Assembly (NCBI GenBank): GCA_038363925.1
Contig: JAQQWL010000007.1
Location: 434,001-498,000 of the forward strand
DNA from: Apiospora phragmitis
Taxonomy: Eukaryota > Ascomycota > Sordariomycetes > Amphisphaeriales > Apiosporaceae
Direction: 5' to 3'
Length of the DNA stretch: 64,000 nt
The translations under genes were made by a program, and so were the position numbers. Shown one piece after another: positions 11,331 to 25,635 of the stretch (position 1 is its first letter; every line of letters starts with the position of its first letter). The notes beneath the pieces were generated by a model. That model was given only the letters and a program-made list of their open reading frames with translations. It did not search any database and had not been told where the DNA came from.

Positions 11331-13900
11331 TAACGTAGTTTATAAACGAAATAACTATAGAAACGAATTAATTATTTTCGATAAATTTTTTACGAATAAC
11401 TTTTATAACTTAATTCTTTTACTACTTATTATAATTAATACTTAAAAAAAAGGGTAAATAGTTTTAGCGCTTTAAACGCTTAAGAATAATTTAAAATTAA
11501 GTTTTTAACGAGTAGCTTAAATATACGAAGTCCTTTATACGACCTTCGTAACTAATAGCTCAGTATTCTTATAAAACGCGAAATATCCGCTAATTCTCGG
11601 AAATTAACGAGTTTCGAAAAAGATATAATCGTATAATATATAATCGAGCTAAATTCGCGATCGTTTTTTCCTTAAATAAGTAGCGTTAAAAATATAACGG
11701 ATTAATTACTCCGTTAACGCGACGCGGGACGCGTCGGCGTTAACTAGGCCTTTAATTTTATACGACGGTAACTAGACCTCCGGACGCGTTTTAATCGAAA
11801 AATTAACTATTAAAAAGTCCTTTACGAAGATCCCGACGCGTATCACGTATAATTTATAAATATAAGATTTAAAAAGAAGATATTTATAACTTTAATAAGA
11901 CCGGCTTTTTTATAAATTAAATCTCGTTTAAAATAATTATTACCACCTCTAATCGATATAGAAAGTTTAAGGTAATATAGTAAAAAAACCGGGAATAGGT
12001 TATGATTATTTAAAGCGTTGAATCGTTTAGTTACGCTATCCTTTCGTATATTATATTTATTAAAAAAACCTACCTCTTTTCCTAGTATAAAAACAACTTA
12101 TTATTAAAGGATTAAGTAATTATAATTATTAAAAACGGCTAAACTATAAACGAGAAAAGTGAGGATTAAATTCGATACTTCGATAAATATACGAAGTCTT
12201 ATACGAAAAATATTTATTACTTATTAGTTTTTAACGACTATAAAAGTTATTATTTAATAATTTTCGAGCTTTATTATAAAGAGAACCTAATTATTATATT
12301 TAATATATTTTTTTATTTATTATATAAGTTTTAACCTCTTAATATCGTATAACGAACGCTATCTAAGTTCTAAAGGAAACCTAGTAAGACGTACTAGAGT
12401 TTATGTTTAATAGTACGGAAGTGTATTGAAACGTGCGATAAAGGTCCGCTTTTACCGATATAATGTGTAATAGCCGTAGGAATAAGGGTAACTAAAGTAC
12501 GTAGACTTAGAGGTATTTATAATAAAGTCGTTAAAGTTATTTATTTTATTAATAAATTAAATTAATACTTAAATTAATTATTAAAATAAAAAGTATTTAT
12601 ATAAAATATATAGGGAACGTTTATTATTATATATTTAATCTTTTTTTTATTAATATAAGTCTTATTTCGCGGCTGTTTAATTATAATTAATATTACTTAG
12701 TATTACTTAACTAAGTATTACTAAGTAGCTTATTAGGGCTTTACCGAGCTGCGTCCTTATTTCGTATCTTTATATAACCGAGTATTACATCGTTATAGCT
12801 ATTTATTCCTAGCTATCCATCCCGTGCTATCCTTTAGGTGCTAGTTTAGGGTAGCTATATTATTTTCGATCATCGTGGTATTAATTATCGTAATTAGTAA
12901 GCTCCGATATTTTTAATAAGCTTCTACTAATAAACGAGTCTCGCTAATGAAGGGGCTCGTAAGGTGGCTTTCGCGATTAGTGTAGCTAGTTGAGTTAGTA
13001 AGCGCCTCGGGTCATCCTGGCGCCGTTTCCGGGGTGGGGCTGGCCGCATAAGTTAGGCCCGTTCGTAACATATCGGCTGTTTTTATATATTAAAAAGGTT
13101 GTACGAAAAAGAAATCGAGGGTTTTATACGGGCGTATATTACTTATATCTTAAAGGAGGACTTTTTAATAGCGTTCTTAAAAGCGTTCCAGGCGACTTTC
13201 ATTATTTTAAATATTTAGGGAGGTTTTCGAAAAGCAGGACTTATACCGTATAATTCGGAATCTATTATTTTATAATTAAATATAAAGCTACGTACGCTGA
13301 CGCTTCCGGCGACCTCTTCCGGCTTATTTATACCTTAAAAACTAAAGACCTTAAATAATTTAATTAAAGCTTAATTTTAAACCGAGTACGTTAAGAATTA
13401 AATGGCGCGATATTAAAATAACTTTTCGATATTAATTTTTATTAAACTTAATTACATGGCGAAAGGTATAACGTAAATAATATACCGGCTCGCTTTATTA
13501 AAAAGTGAAATAACCGTATTACGAGAGGTAAATAAAATACTTAGCCGGCGCCGCCGTGTAAAAAAGAAACGGCTATAAAATAAAAGATTATTTCGTATAT
13601 AAATTAAAAAAGGCCTGCAGTTTTAAAGGGATATTAATAAATAATTATAGAATAAATCGCGTCGGAGTAATAATTATATTAAAAGGCTTAAAACGCGCCC
13701 GCGGCGCTATAGAATTTACAGGGAGCCCGGGTATTATACGCGTACTTATTAAAACGATATAAATATACTTCGTAATAAAGAATCCGATTAATTTTAATAT
13801 ATTAAATACTTTATAACGGAATTAATTTATACTTTATTATATAAAGTTTTAAAAAGTAGTTAATACGTTTATATAGTTATTTCGTTTATAAACTACGTTA
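11331..13900 (+). mobile_element. Pogo-A2 transposon split by a solo LTR
   Basis: The terminal inverted repeats match over about 40 bp (taacgtagtttataaacgaa at 11331 and its complement ending at 13900). Removing the LTR and one copy of the 5-bp duplication (728 bp) leaves an element of about 1842 bp, the same size as pogo-A1. The transposase is on the plus strand: the N-terminal half and first part of the DDE domain lie at 11460-12345, and the remainder, ending in a zinc-knuckle region near 13715-13745, lies after 13075. The catalytic motif near 11890 and the glycine-rich region after NGW are RIPped. The sequence on either side of the LTR joins exactly as in the uninterrupted copies at 28230 and 60365. 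Confidence 0.9.
12348..13070 (-). repeat. Solo Gypsy LTR with TATCG duplication
   Basis: This 723-bp LTR has inverted ends (tataacgaacg at 12348 and cgttcgtaaca at 13060-13070, originally TGTtACGAACG-type). It is flanked on both sides by TATCG (12343-12347 and 13071-13075), the 5-bp target duplication expected of Ty3/Gypsy integration. It sits inside the pogo-A2 transposase gene. With no internal region, it is the product of LTR-LTR recombination. Its true sense is minus. The part from about 12670 to 13070 is hardly RIPped. Confidence 0.95.
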
Positions 13901-14262
13901 TTTAAAAATAAGTTATTAAATAATATTTAAATACTAAGCGTATTATTATTTAATTATTTAAAAACGTTATATTAAATAATGAAATAATAAATTTAACTAC
14001 TTATTAATAAGTTTAAAATTAATTATTATATATTAATATAATTATAAAATATAAACACTTTAATGATTTAAAGTAATTTAGGTTAGTAAGAATCTTTAAA
14101 AAAGTATTATAATTATTTTAATAAATCTTTTTAAATCTTTAAACGTAATAGGTTTAAACTTTTTAAAATATCATTTTAATTAATAAAATATTTATCTATT
14201 ATAATAAGCCAGCTATTATTTATTATATAAAACTAATTTAAATAAAATAATATAACGTGGTT
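13901..14262. other. Unassigned AT-rich spacer
   Basis: These 362 bases lie between the pogo-A2 right end and the next pogo-B left end. I see only AT-rich, strongly RIPped sequence with no readable frame or recognisable repeat end. Confidence 0.4.
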
Positions 14263-15820
14263 TATTATTAAGCTAATTATATTATTAAATCGAATACTCT
14301 TTTATGTTATATTATATTTATATAAATTAATTTAATATTAACGCTTTAAATTAATTGAAATTACTCTTTATTAATTCGTTATTTAATTTTATATGCTTTT
14401 TATATATTTATATAATATAAATTATTCCGCCGTAAATATTATAGCACTTCTTATTAATTACCCTCTATTTAAATAAACCTCTAGTTTCGCTTTTATTAAT
14501 TATTAAACGCTTCTTTTTTATTTTCTCGTTTTATAGCTTTTTATATAATAAGGGTTCCTTTAAATTAAACGCGCCATTTTTTAATTTTCCAGCATTTAAA
14601 AAGTATTAAATTAACCTTTTATAAAGTATTTATTTAATTATTTATAAAGATTACTTTATATATATATTTTAATTTAACTTATAATACTTAAAATTAATAT
14701 CGAGGAGCTTTTCTAATAAATAAAACCTTTATTTTTAATAAAAATAAACTATTTCATCGTTTATTAAAGGTTAAATAACGATTAAAAGTTATAAGTATTA
14801 ATTATCCTTAAATATAACCTATTAAATATAAGTATTAAAAGCGTATATTTAATTTATTAACTATTTCGTTTAAGTACTAAAGTATTAAACTAAATACTTT
14901 AAATTTATATTTAATATTTGTTTTTAATAAAAATAGTAGAATACGTGGCCTTAAAAGTAGTAAAAAACTCTAATTTTATAATATATTTTATTAACGCTTT
15001 AATAAATAGCTCGATTTTTTTTAAAATAAGTACGCTTTAATAACGAAAAAGTATTATATTTAAAGGTTAAAATAAATAAGAAAAGTAAAGAGGTATATAA
15101 TATTTTTTAAATTCGACCGAAATATTATTTTCGTAACCGTTTAAAACTAAAAAGTAATAAAGGCTTTTCGTCCGCGTTTTAACATATTTATTAAAATATC
15201 GAATTTAATTTAAGCTCGTTTTATTATTGATTTAATCGTTAAAAGTTAGTTTAACTATATAATCGCCCGGTAAATTATATTTATAAATCTAGTTTATAAG
15301 GTAATATTAATTTTAAATTATTTAATACGGCGGAATATCTTAACTTTATAAATTAATATATTTAATAATCGTTAATTATTCTCGATTATTAAACTAAACC
15401 GATTTCGTTATTTTATTTTTATCGGCGCGTATTATAATTAATATTAACTTAATTATACTTATTATAAAGCCGGTTTTATTAAACTTTTATATATTTTCGT
15501 TTAAAATATTATATTTAGCTTTAATACTCGTAATTAATACGAACTAGGTAGAAATAATACTTAAATCTTTATAAAAAGCCTTTTAATAATTATATTAATG
15601 GTTTATTTTAACTTTTAAAATTTAGGTTATAATTAATAATATGTTTAACCTAGTACTTATCGACGCGGTCGTCGCCGCGCGACTTTAAAAAAATTAATTA
15701 TATCTCTTATAATATTAATATTAAAAAGCATCTTTCGAATATTTAAATTCATTATATATTTACTAAGCACTTTATTTTTATTTATATTTTTATATTATAA
15801 AGTTTAACGGTTTGTTTAAT
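14263..15820 (-). mobile_element. Pogo-B transposon, right end eroded
   Basis: The left end starts taacgtggtttattattaag, the pogo-B inverted repeat. The sequence then follows the minus-strand transposase layout of the copy at 9109: zinc-knuckle region near 14400-14470, DDE domain near 15120-15500, and the gcggtcgtcgccgcgcg stretch coding the start of the DNA-binding region near 15665-15685. Similarity fades at about 15770-15820 and the right inverted repeat is not recognisable. RIP is heavy. Confidence 0.75.
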
Positions 15821-16112
15821 AATATAAAGTTATTAATAAAAGTTTAATAAATATTATATTTTTTAATAATAAAAGTATTTATATAGAATAATAATTAAAT
15901 AATGAAATGATTTTAAAATTAAATAAATTAATTTTTAATAACTTTATATTAATAAACATTAAATACTAATAATTATAAAAAGAGATTATTTTAATAATTA
16001 ATCTTTATATAGAAATATAATAATAAAAATAAATATAATTAATTATATTTTAAACTTTATATAATACTAGTTTTATATAATAATTAAAATTAAATTAAAA
16101 TATTAATATATT

Positions 16113-17738
16113 TAACGTAGTTTATTATTAAGTTAGCTATATTATTAAGTCGGCCACTTTTTTATATTTTATTACTTTTATATAAGTGAATTTAATTCTA
16201 ATATTTTAAATTAATTAAAACTACTCCTTATTTAATTCGTTACTTAATTATATATCCTTTTTATATATTTGCGCATTATAACCTGTTTCGCCGTAAATAT
16301 TATAGCGCCTTTTACTAGTCGCCCTTCGCTTCGACGAACCCCCGTTCCGTATTTATTAATCGCTAGATACTTCCTTTTTACCTTCTCGTTTTATAGCTCT
16401 TAAGATTTTTATATAATAAGGGCTCCTTTAAACTAAACGTACGATTTTTTAACTCTTAAACGATTAAAAAATATTAAATTAACCTTTTATAAAATACGTA
16501 TCTAATCCTTTATAAAGGTTATAATATATATTATTATATATATACTTTTCGTTATTTAAGTTATAATATATAAAATTAATGTCGAGGGGTTTTTTTAAAT
16601 AAATAAAGACCGTATTTTTAATAAAAATAAAGTGTTTAATTATTTATTAAAGGTTAAATAACGTTTAAAGGTTATAAGTGTTAGTTATTCTTAAACGAGA
16701 CGAGTTAAATATAAGGGTTTTAAGGTATATATTTAATTTATTAACTATTTTGTCCGAGTAATAAAATATTATATTAGATACGCTAAATTTAAATTTAATA
16801 CCATTTTTTATAAGAAGAATAAAATACGCGACTTTTAAAATAATAAAGAACTTAAACATTATAATATAATTTATTAACGATTTAATAAATAGCTCGATTT
16901 CTTTCGAATAAATACGCTTTAACGGTAAATAAAGTACTATATCTCATAGTTAAAATAACTAAAAAAAGTAAAGAGGTATACGAAGTGTAATAATACCGTT
17001 CTTCTTATAATAGTCTTTAAATTCGGCCGAAACATAGCTTCCGTAACCGTTTAAAATTAAAAGGCGATAAAGGCCCTTCGTTCGCGTTTTAATATATTTA
17101 TCGAAACACCGAATTTAATTTAATCACTTAATCGCTCGGTAAGTTATGTTTATAAAATGAATTTATAAAGTAATATTAATTTTAAAAAATTAAGAACAGC
17201 GGGATATATTAACCTTACGAATTAATTTATTTAATAACCGTTAACTATTTTTATTATTAAGTTAAACTAACTTCGCTTTATTATAACGATCGGTACGTAT
17301 TATAACGAGTATTAACTCGATTATACTTATTATAAAGCCGGTTTCGTTTAAATTCCATATATTTTATCTAGGCTGCTATATTTAGTCTTAATATTCGCGA
17401 TTACTGCGAACTAGCCGGAAATAACACCTATATTTTTATAAAGAGCCCTCTAGTAATCGTATCGACGGTTTATTCGAGTTTTAAAATCCGAGTTACGATT
17501 AATAAAGCGTTTAACTTAATACTTATCGACGCGGTCGCCGCCGCGCGACTTTAAAAAAAATTAATTATATCTCTTATAATATTAATATTAAAAAGCATCT
17601 TTCGAATATTTAAATTCATTATATAATTACGAATCACCTCTTTTTTAATTAGATTTAATTTATATTATAAATATCGGATTTCGCGTCGAGGTTCGATATC
17701 GCGAAGTCGATCGCCTAGAGTAGCTCGGGGGACGTCGT
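16113..17738 (-). mobile_element. Pogo-B transposon, 5' end truncated
   Basis: The left inverted repeat (taacgtagtttattattaag, followed by a second ttattaagtcggc subrepeat) is intact. The minus-strand transposase is collinear with the other copies through the gcgg-rich DNA-binding region (about 17530-17550) and on to ctcgggggacgtcgta (about 17722-17738), where it stops. The matching plus-oriented sequence at 55800 continues for another 190 bp to its inverted repeat, so the right end here is missing. Confidence 0.8.
16665..16859 (-). pseudogene. Transposase remnant, C-terminal part of pogo-B DDE domain
   Basis: A 64-codon open stretch in the true transposase frame. It reads FKFFIILKVAYFILLIKNG and ends RLRITNTYNL, matching LEFFIVFKAAYFIIFIKN and the end TASTYNP in the better copy at 9109-10974. 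It covers the region between the third catalytic Asp and the C-terminal tail. It survives as open only because this segment had few Gln or Trp codons. It is not a gene on its own. Confidence 0.7.
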
Positions 17739-17969
17739 AATTAATATATATATATATAAGGTTTTTAATTTAAAAATGTTAATATTAATAAAGTAAAATA
17801 AAAACATAATAAACCTTACGCCTTTATCGTATAAAAACGACGTAATAAAAATCGTAAATATTAAAACTAGCTTAAATAATATAAAAGAATTTATATAATA
17901 TAATATAAATAAAATATACTTAATAAAGCTTAATATAATAAATATAAAAATAAAGTATATATTATATAT

Positions 17970-19598
17970 TAATATAATTTATTATTAAATCTATTATATT
18001 ATTAAATCGGCTACTTTTTTTTTTACTTATATAATAAAACTTTAATAAGTAATATCTTTATAACTATAATATTAATTTAATCGAAAAAAGATTATATTAT
18101 TTTAATAATTTAAGCTACGCGAGAAGGTCTAAATTAAATTAATTAAAAGCTGCTACGAAAGTGTACAACGTTCCCCGTACTATTCTAAGCTACCGACTTT
18201 ATAATATCGAACCTCAACGCGAAATTCGATATCTATAATATAAATTAAATATAATTAAAAAAGAGGTGCTTCGTAATTATATAATTAATTTAAATATTTA
18301 AGGGATTTTTTTTAATATTAATATTATAAGAGATATATAGCTAGTTTTTTTTAAAAATCGCGTGGCGGTGACCGCGTTAATAAATATTAAATTAAATAAT
18401 TTATAAACCGTAATTTAAACTTTAAAACTTAAATAAATTATTAATATTATTATAAAAGTACTTTTTATAAAGACTAAAGTATTATTTTAGACTAATTTAA
18501 ATTAATCGTAAATATTAAAACTAAATCTAATATTTTAACGAAACCGGCTTTATAATAAGTATAATCGAGTTAATATTTACTATTATACTCGCCGATTAAT
18601 ATAAGAAAATAAAATTAATATAGGTTAATAGTGAAAGATAATTAACGGCTATTAAATATAATAATTTATAAAATTAATATATTATTACATTTTTAATTAT
18701 TTAAATTTAATATTACCTCGTAAACTGATTTTACGAATATAATTTATTAATCGATTAAATAAATAAACCGGCTTTTAATAACTAAATTAATAACGAAATA
18801 AGCTTAAATTAAATTCGATATTTAAATAAATATATTAAAGCGCGATTAAAAAGCCTTTATCGCTTTTTAATTTTAAACCGTTATAAAGGCTATATTTCGG
18901 TCGAATTCGAAGAATATTATATAAATAACGATATTATTACGCTTAATATACCTCTTTATTTTTATATATACATTAATCTTTAAATATAGTATTTTATTTA
19001 CCGTTAAAGCGTATTTCTTTTAAAAAAATTAAGCTATTTATTAAAAGGTGGATAAATTATATTATAAAGTTAAAATTCTTCATCGCTTTTAAGGCCGCGT
19101 ATTTTATTATTTTAATAAAAAAACATTAAATTTAAATTTATTAAATTAATTTAATACTTTAATACTTAAATAAAATAATTAATAAATTAAATATACGTTT
19201 TTAAACGATTATATTTAACTTGTCGCGTTAAGAGATAATTGATATTAATAACCTTTAAACATCGTTTAACATTTAATAAATAATTAAACATATTATGTTT
19301 ATTAAAAATAAAGTCTTTACTTATTAAAAAAGATCCTCGATATTAATTTTTAATATTATAAACTAGATAATAAAGAGTATATAATATGTTATTTATTTCT
19401 ATAAAAAAAAGAAAGTATTAATACTTATTTAATTATAACTTATGATTATATTATAACCTTTTATCTTATATATAATTAATTACGATTCTTATATAATATA
19501 AATAGACTTTATTAATTTTATAATTTAAATAGTTTTTAAATAATTAATTCTTTTATTATTTTATTAAAAATAACCGAATTATAATAAATTATTATTTA
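17970..19598 (+). mobile_element. Pogo-B transposon, heavily RIPped
   Basis: The left end (taatataatttattattaaa, then a second copy of the ttattaaatcggcta subrepeat) and the right end (accgaattataataaatt, ending about 19598) are decayed forms of the pogo-B inverted repeat. Between them the plus-strand transposase layout is recognisable: cgcgtggcggtgaccgcg at about 18359-18376 for the DNA-binding region, the catalytic motif near 18530, the NGWT-type region near 18770-18800 and the PLD region near 18970-18990. All frames are closed. Confidence 0.75.
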
Positions 19599-20943
19599 TT
19601 TATATAAAGTAAAATAATTATAATAATTAAATTAAAATAAATACTTAAGATTTATTATGTTTTATATATACTTTATAGCTTTAAAATTAATACTTTATAT
19701 AAAATAATAATATTATTAAAAATTGAATTATTATTTCGTTTTTTACTTAATTTGAATATTAATTAATATAATTATTATTAAAATAAGACTTCACTTAATT
19801 AATTACTTTATAATACTTAAAAATACGAATTATAATTTTTTAATATATAATATTTAAAATCCCTTTTAAAAATAAAAAAACTTAACGAATTAACTAAAAT
19901 AATTATATAAAAGGCTCGCGTAATATATATAATAATTACTTTTATTTTATAAAGCTTTATAATTATAATATTAATAGTATTAAGTAATATAAAATTAAAG
20001 AATTAAAAGTAAAATCGATATTTTCGTTTATATGTTTATCGTTATTTCTAATTTCGATATTATTATTATAGGAAAGATTATTTAAAATAATATTTAATAC
20101 GTCTTTAAATAAAAATATATATTAATATATTATATTAATAATATAAAATAATATAATATAATCTATTATATAAAAAGGAATTATTAAGGTTATTATTAAA
20201 ATATTACACGTTAAATAAAAGAATCTCGTTATTAAATTTAAAAGAAACTATTTTATTTAAATAACGTTATATAAAAAAATAAGTATTTTTAAAAAAGTAA
20301 TTAAGAAAAGAGTTCTTTATAATAATAAAGAAAACTTTAAAAAATAGCTTTACTTATTTAAGAAACGAAAAAAAGAAATATAAAAGTATATATAATAATA
20401 ATAATTATTATATATTTATTTTAAACGATTTTATAATTTTTTAAAAAAGCTTTATTTTAAAAAGTATTATTAATATATAATATAATTAAAGAGATTAAAG
20501 TTATATATAAATCTTTCAATATATTTAAAAAAAAATTTAAAAATTAAAATATTATTATTATAATAATAATTATAGTTTATTAATATATTTATTTTAACTA
20601 AATAATTAATAAAAACTTTAATAATTTAAATTAAAAAACTAAACTTATATTAATTTATTTAACGCTTTTTTAATTAATTACTTTTATATATTATAATATA
20701 CGCTTTAAATTAATTATTAAAAGTATTTATAAAAAAGCGTATTTAATAAATATACTATATTATTAATATAAAATTTAATAGCGTAATAGTTTAAATATTA
20801 CTAATATTTAATTACTATAAATATAAAATTTATAATAAATCAAGTATTTTTTATAAACATATTTATAAAAATAATAAATTATTAGAAAAAGAAATTTATA
20901 ATATTTAATAAATTAAGTAATTTATATTTAAAACTTTATTTAT
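19599..20943. other. Unclassified AT-rich relic
   Basis: These 1345 bases contain almost nothing but A and T runs with short Lys/Asn-type codon stretches. I could not align them with any Gypsy, pogo or Mutator-like sequence in the window, and I see no inverted or long direct repeat at the ends. This is probably a further element worn beyond recognition by RIP. Confidence 0.4.
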
Positions 20944-21821
20944 ATAACGTAGTTTATTATTAAATAAGTTATATTATTAAGTAGTTTATTTTTATTATTT
21001 CTCGACTTTAATTAGTTTTTAATATATAAAAACTTTATAATAATAATGCTTAACTTATTTAAAAAAACGTTTTATTTTAATAAATTAAGCGATATAAAAC
21101 CTTTTTAATTTAATAAGTAAATAAGTTATTATAAAGATATATAACGTTTTTATATTTATTTTACTTTATTAAATCTATAATTAAACTTTATAACGAGAAA
21201 TTTTATATTTATAATATAAATTAAACTCGATTAAAAAAGAGGTGCTTTTTAAGTATATATTTAATTTAAATACTTAATTAATACCGTTTAATATTATTAA
21301 TATAAAAAATATAACTAACTTTTTTAAAATCGCGCGGCGGCGATTATATTAATAAATATTTAATTAAGAGGTTTATTAATTATAACCCGGATATAAAAAC
21401 TAAACTAAATTATTAATATATATAATTAAGTTTATACTTATTAAAATACGCGCTAGTTATAATAAAATACTAAAATTAATATAGCTTAATAATTAAAAAT
21501 AAATAACGATTATTAAATATATTAATACATAAAGTAAATATATCCCGCCGTTTTTAATTATATAAAGCTATTATTATTTCGTGACTTAACCTCTTAAATA
21601 TGCTTTATTAAGCGATTAAGTAATTAAATTTATTTTTACCTATTAATTTAATAATAAAATATATTTAAACTAAATTAAATATTTTAATAAATATAATAGG
21701 TTATAGAAATAATAGTCATTATTCTTTAATTTTTAATAACTACGAAAGTTATATTTTAATATAAATTAAAATTTATTATAAAACTATTATTATACTTAAT
21801 ATATATCTTTATTTATTAGTA
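20944..21821 (+). mobile_element. Pogo-B transposon, 3' half lost
   Basis: The left inverted repeat (taacgtagtttattattaaa) and the N-terminal half of the plus-strand transposase are present, including the cgcgcggcggcga stretch near 21331. The sequence reaches the second catalytic motif region near 21730-21760, then passes at about 21821 into Gypsy chromodomain sequence on the opposite strand. It was truncated by, or recombined with, that Gypsy fragment. Confidence 0.7.
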
Positions 21822-24800
21822 GATTTTTTAATTTAATACTTATATTAATTTATATCGGTTTTTAATTACATATTAATCGAGGTATTTTTAATTATAAATT
21901 TAAATAATAAAATATAAAATATAATTATATTATTATAAGTAATAATTATTAATAATTAAGCTTTAAAATAGCTTTTATAACTTTTAATAAATAAATTTCT
22001 TTAAAGTTTAAATCTTTATTTAATTACTTAAGTTTAATATTTTATTATAAAAGGTAAACTTTCTATTTTTTAAAATAGATTAATCACTTTAATATTATTT
22101 AGTTACTATATTTCTTTATTTATTTTTAAAAGAAAACAAGGTTTTATTATAAAATAATTTAAAGTTTTTTTAAGTTTTCGATTTATATAGTCGCGATTTT
22201 AAAGGTTTTTTAATAATTTTTAAGTTATACTTATAAAAGTTTTCTCCTTAAACTTTATTTATATTTTTAATTAAGTTTATAAATCGATATAAAGGGAGGG
22301 TTTTCTTTTTTAAACCGTATTTCGTAATCTTATTATATATAAAGTAATAAGTTTATTTTTAACTTTTTATTAATAAAGGCTTTATAAAGATTACTTATAC
22401 TTTTTTAATATAATCGTTATAATACTCAGCTTAAGTTCTTTAATAATAATATATATTTTAAATATTTAAAGTTTATTAAAATGCTTCTTTTTTACTCGTT
22501 ATTTATTAATTAAACGCTTTTTAAATGTATTTTATTAAAATTAACTTATGTTTTAATTAATTTTAAAAATATTTACTTTTAATTAAAATTTATTAAAATT
22601 ATATTATGTTTTATAACGTTTATAATATTATTCGTAATTCGTTTATAATATTTTTTAATATTAATTAAATAGTTGTCGACTTTTTTTATATTTATTTATT
22701 TTCGTAAATTATAAATCCTTTAGTAACGGTTTTAAATTAATATAAGGCATCTTTTTCTTACTCGAGCTTAAAGGAATTAATAATTTAAAATAAATGTTGT
22801 TTTTTTACGCTCCGCTATTAAATAACGCTTTAATATAAATTTCTTTTATAATTAATATTAATATAATATATTTATAAATGTTTTAATCATTTCTCGTTTA
22901 ATATAAAAACCTTTTTAAGTCTACTTAATAGTATTTTTTTATATTTAACTACGTTCGTTTTTTAACCGATATTTTTTATATAAATAATAAACTCTTACGA
23001 TTAAACGTTACATCCTTACTATATTTTCCTTTTTTATCGGTAAAGTATTATTTAATACGTTAATAAAAGTGTTTCTATACCTCTTTTTATATAAAGTATT
23101 AGCTTTAATATTTAAAATTCGAGATTATTAAGTAATTTAAAAGTTTATTAGATTCGTTAAAGTTTATAGCTATTTTACGAGGTTTTAATTATAATAAAAG
23201 TTTTTTTTATTAAGCGTTTTTTTTAAACGTTTATAAGCTCAGGATCTTATTAAAGCGTATTTAAAGTATTAGTTCTTAAAACGTTCCTTTTAATCTCGTT
23301 TTTTAAAATAATATTATCTTAGTTATAATAAATCTCTTTAGATTAATAAATATACTGGTTATTTATTTAATATAAACGTTTAAAGTTTCTTAATAATATA
23401 AATAAAGTATAAGTAGTTATAAAATAAGTTATTTATTATTTTACTAAAAAAGGTATTTATTCTCGAGTTTTTTTATAAAATATTTAATATAACTATTATA
23501 TATATACGATATTTATAAAAAGGTAAAATATATATCGTTTATAAATAAGATATAAAATTATTATTTATAGCGTAATTTATATTAAACTCGTAATTAAAAC
23601 TTATTATAATAAATATTTAGCGTAAATATTTCGAGTTTAAATAAAAAGTACTTAATATAATTATTTAATTATTTATTTTTAAGTTTTAAGATTTAACGAT
23701 TTCGTTTATAAATTTATTTATTAATATATTTATTAATCGTTTATAATTTATAAGTTATTTTAATTAGTTAATTATACCTTTATTATTAATAAAACTATTA
23801 TACGTTAAAATAAACTCTTTATATATTATTATATCGCTTTAATTATAACTTCTTTTAAGTTTAAAGGCTTTAGAAATTCCCTCTTTATTTATTAAGTACA
23901 CGATATACTTATTATTATAATAAGCTATTTAAAATAAACTATTATACTTAATTACAACGTTATTTCTTTTAATAACTATTATTAACGTGTCTTCGTTTTA
24001 AATAGTGTTAATATATTATTCTTAAGGAATTTCCTAGAAATCTTTCTTTAAAGATCGATATTTTTAAGCTTAATACTTTTATATTTAATAATTATAATAA
24101 TTATTTCTTTCTATTATACTTATTATATTTAATAACGTCTAGGTTTATAAGTTTATTATAATATTTATTTATAATAATATTTTTTAATTATATATTAATA
24201 TATTAATGTAAGCGTTTTATATTAATTTAAACTTAACTATTTTATTATTATTAACCACTATATTTCTCGCGGTAGCCGTCGTATAAAGGCGTATTAACTT
24301 TAATAATTAAGTTTATTTTTAAATTTTTTCTTTAAAAATTCTTTTTACTTTAATATAATTTAATCGAGTTATAATACGTTTAAATTTAGCGGTATAAAAA
24401 CCGGTTTAATTTTTCTTATTTAAAAGTTTCAAGTTCTTCTTTAATTTATCGAAGTTTTTAAAAAGTGATTTAAAGGCCTCTTTAAAGCTATCGTAACTTT
24501 CGAAAATCCGTTATGCCTCTACCCGGTATAGTTCGACTTATTAATTATTTTTTACGAGCTTATTTAAGTAAGGTTCGAACTAAGCGAGGGTTTTTGTTTA
24601 AAAAGAGGCGGCGTAAATAACTCGTTAAGTAACGTTTTAAAACGTTCTTTTATAAAACCGTTAATAAGATTTAATTTAAACGAGGAATTTTTAGAAATTC
24701 CTACTAGTTTCGTTAAAAGTATCGGCGTATTAATCTTTATCCTTTTTTTAAATATAATAAAGGTTTAAATAATATTAATAATAATATAAAAAAGGCGTAT

Positions 24801-25635
24801 TTTTTCGCGTAACTTATTAATATTATAAGGCGTATATTTTAAAACTTTTTTAATTTAAAGTTTATTACGTTTTTTTAAAACTTAATATAATAACATTAAG
24901 AATTAATAGTCTCTTACTTAGAATTCTTAATTTATTTAGTTAGCGTTTATTAAATAAGGCCGTCGTCGTTATTATTACTATCGATTTTTAGAACGAGGTC
25001 TCGTTAAAAGTACCGGGGGTGAGAATAAGAGTTTTTATTATTAAATAAAGCAATTAAGTTTAAAAATAAATATAGTTTTATAAAGCTATTATTTAAAAGT
25101 TTAAGTAATAACTTATAAAATAAAGTTAATTAAAATATAATAAGTTTTATTTAAGTTTATATTAATAATATAAAAAAGTATTTAAGCGTATAATAAAAAG
25201 GGCGCTTTATTAATATAATATGTAATAACACTTTAAATTATAATATAATAATAAAAGTAATTAAGTAAAACTATTTATATATTAAAGTAATTAAAGCCTT
25301 TTACTTTATTAACTTAATAAATTAAATTAATATTTAAATTAAATACTAAATTAGAAAGTCTTTATATAATATATATAAGAAACGTTTATTATTTTATATT
25401 TAGTTCTTCTTTTATTTAATTTTTTATTATTTAACTTTAATTAATTCTAATTAGTATTACTTAATTAAATAACGCTAAACTATTTAATATCGCTTTATTA
25501 AATTATATTTAAACTTATTATTACGTAATTCTTTTATTAATTATTTAACTTTATTTACTTATTTAATACTATTTATTTTATATAGGGTTATTATAAAGCC
25601 GTGTTAAAAATGGGTTTAGCCGCTTAATTAAGCTA
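21822..25635 (-). mobile_element. Gypsy element, internally deleted, minus strand
   Basis: Reading the minus strand from its 5' LTR (about 25136-25632), the gag region (about 24000-25080), protease and N-terminal polymerase region (22250-23900) can be aligned with 46000-48840 of the complete element. At about 22235-22245 the sequence jumps from the RT region to the integrase/chromodomain region, skipping roughly 2.1 kb that holds most of RT, RNase H and the integrase core. The 3' LTR is absent; the fragment ends in the chromodomain next to a truncated pogo-B. Confidence 0.7.
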
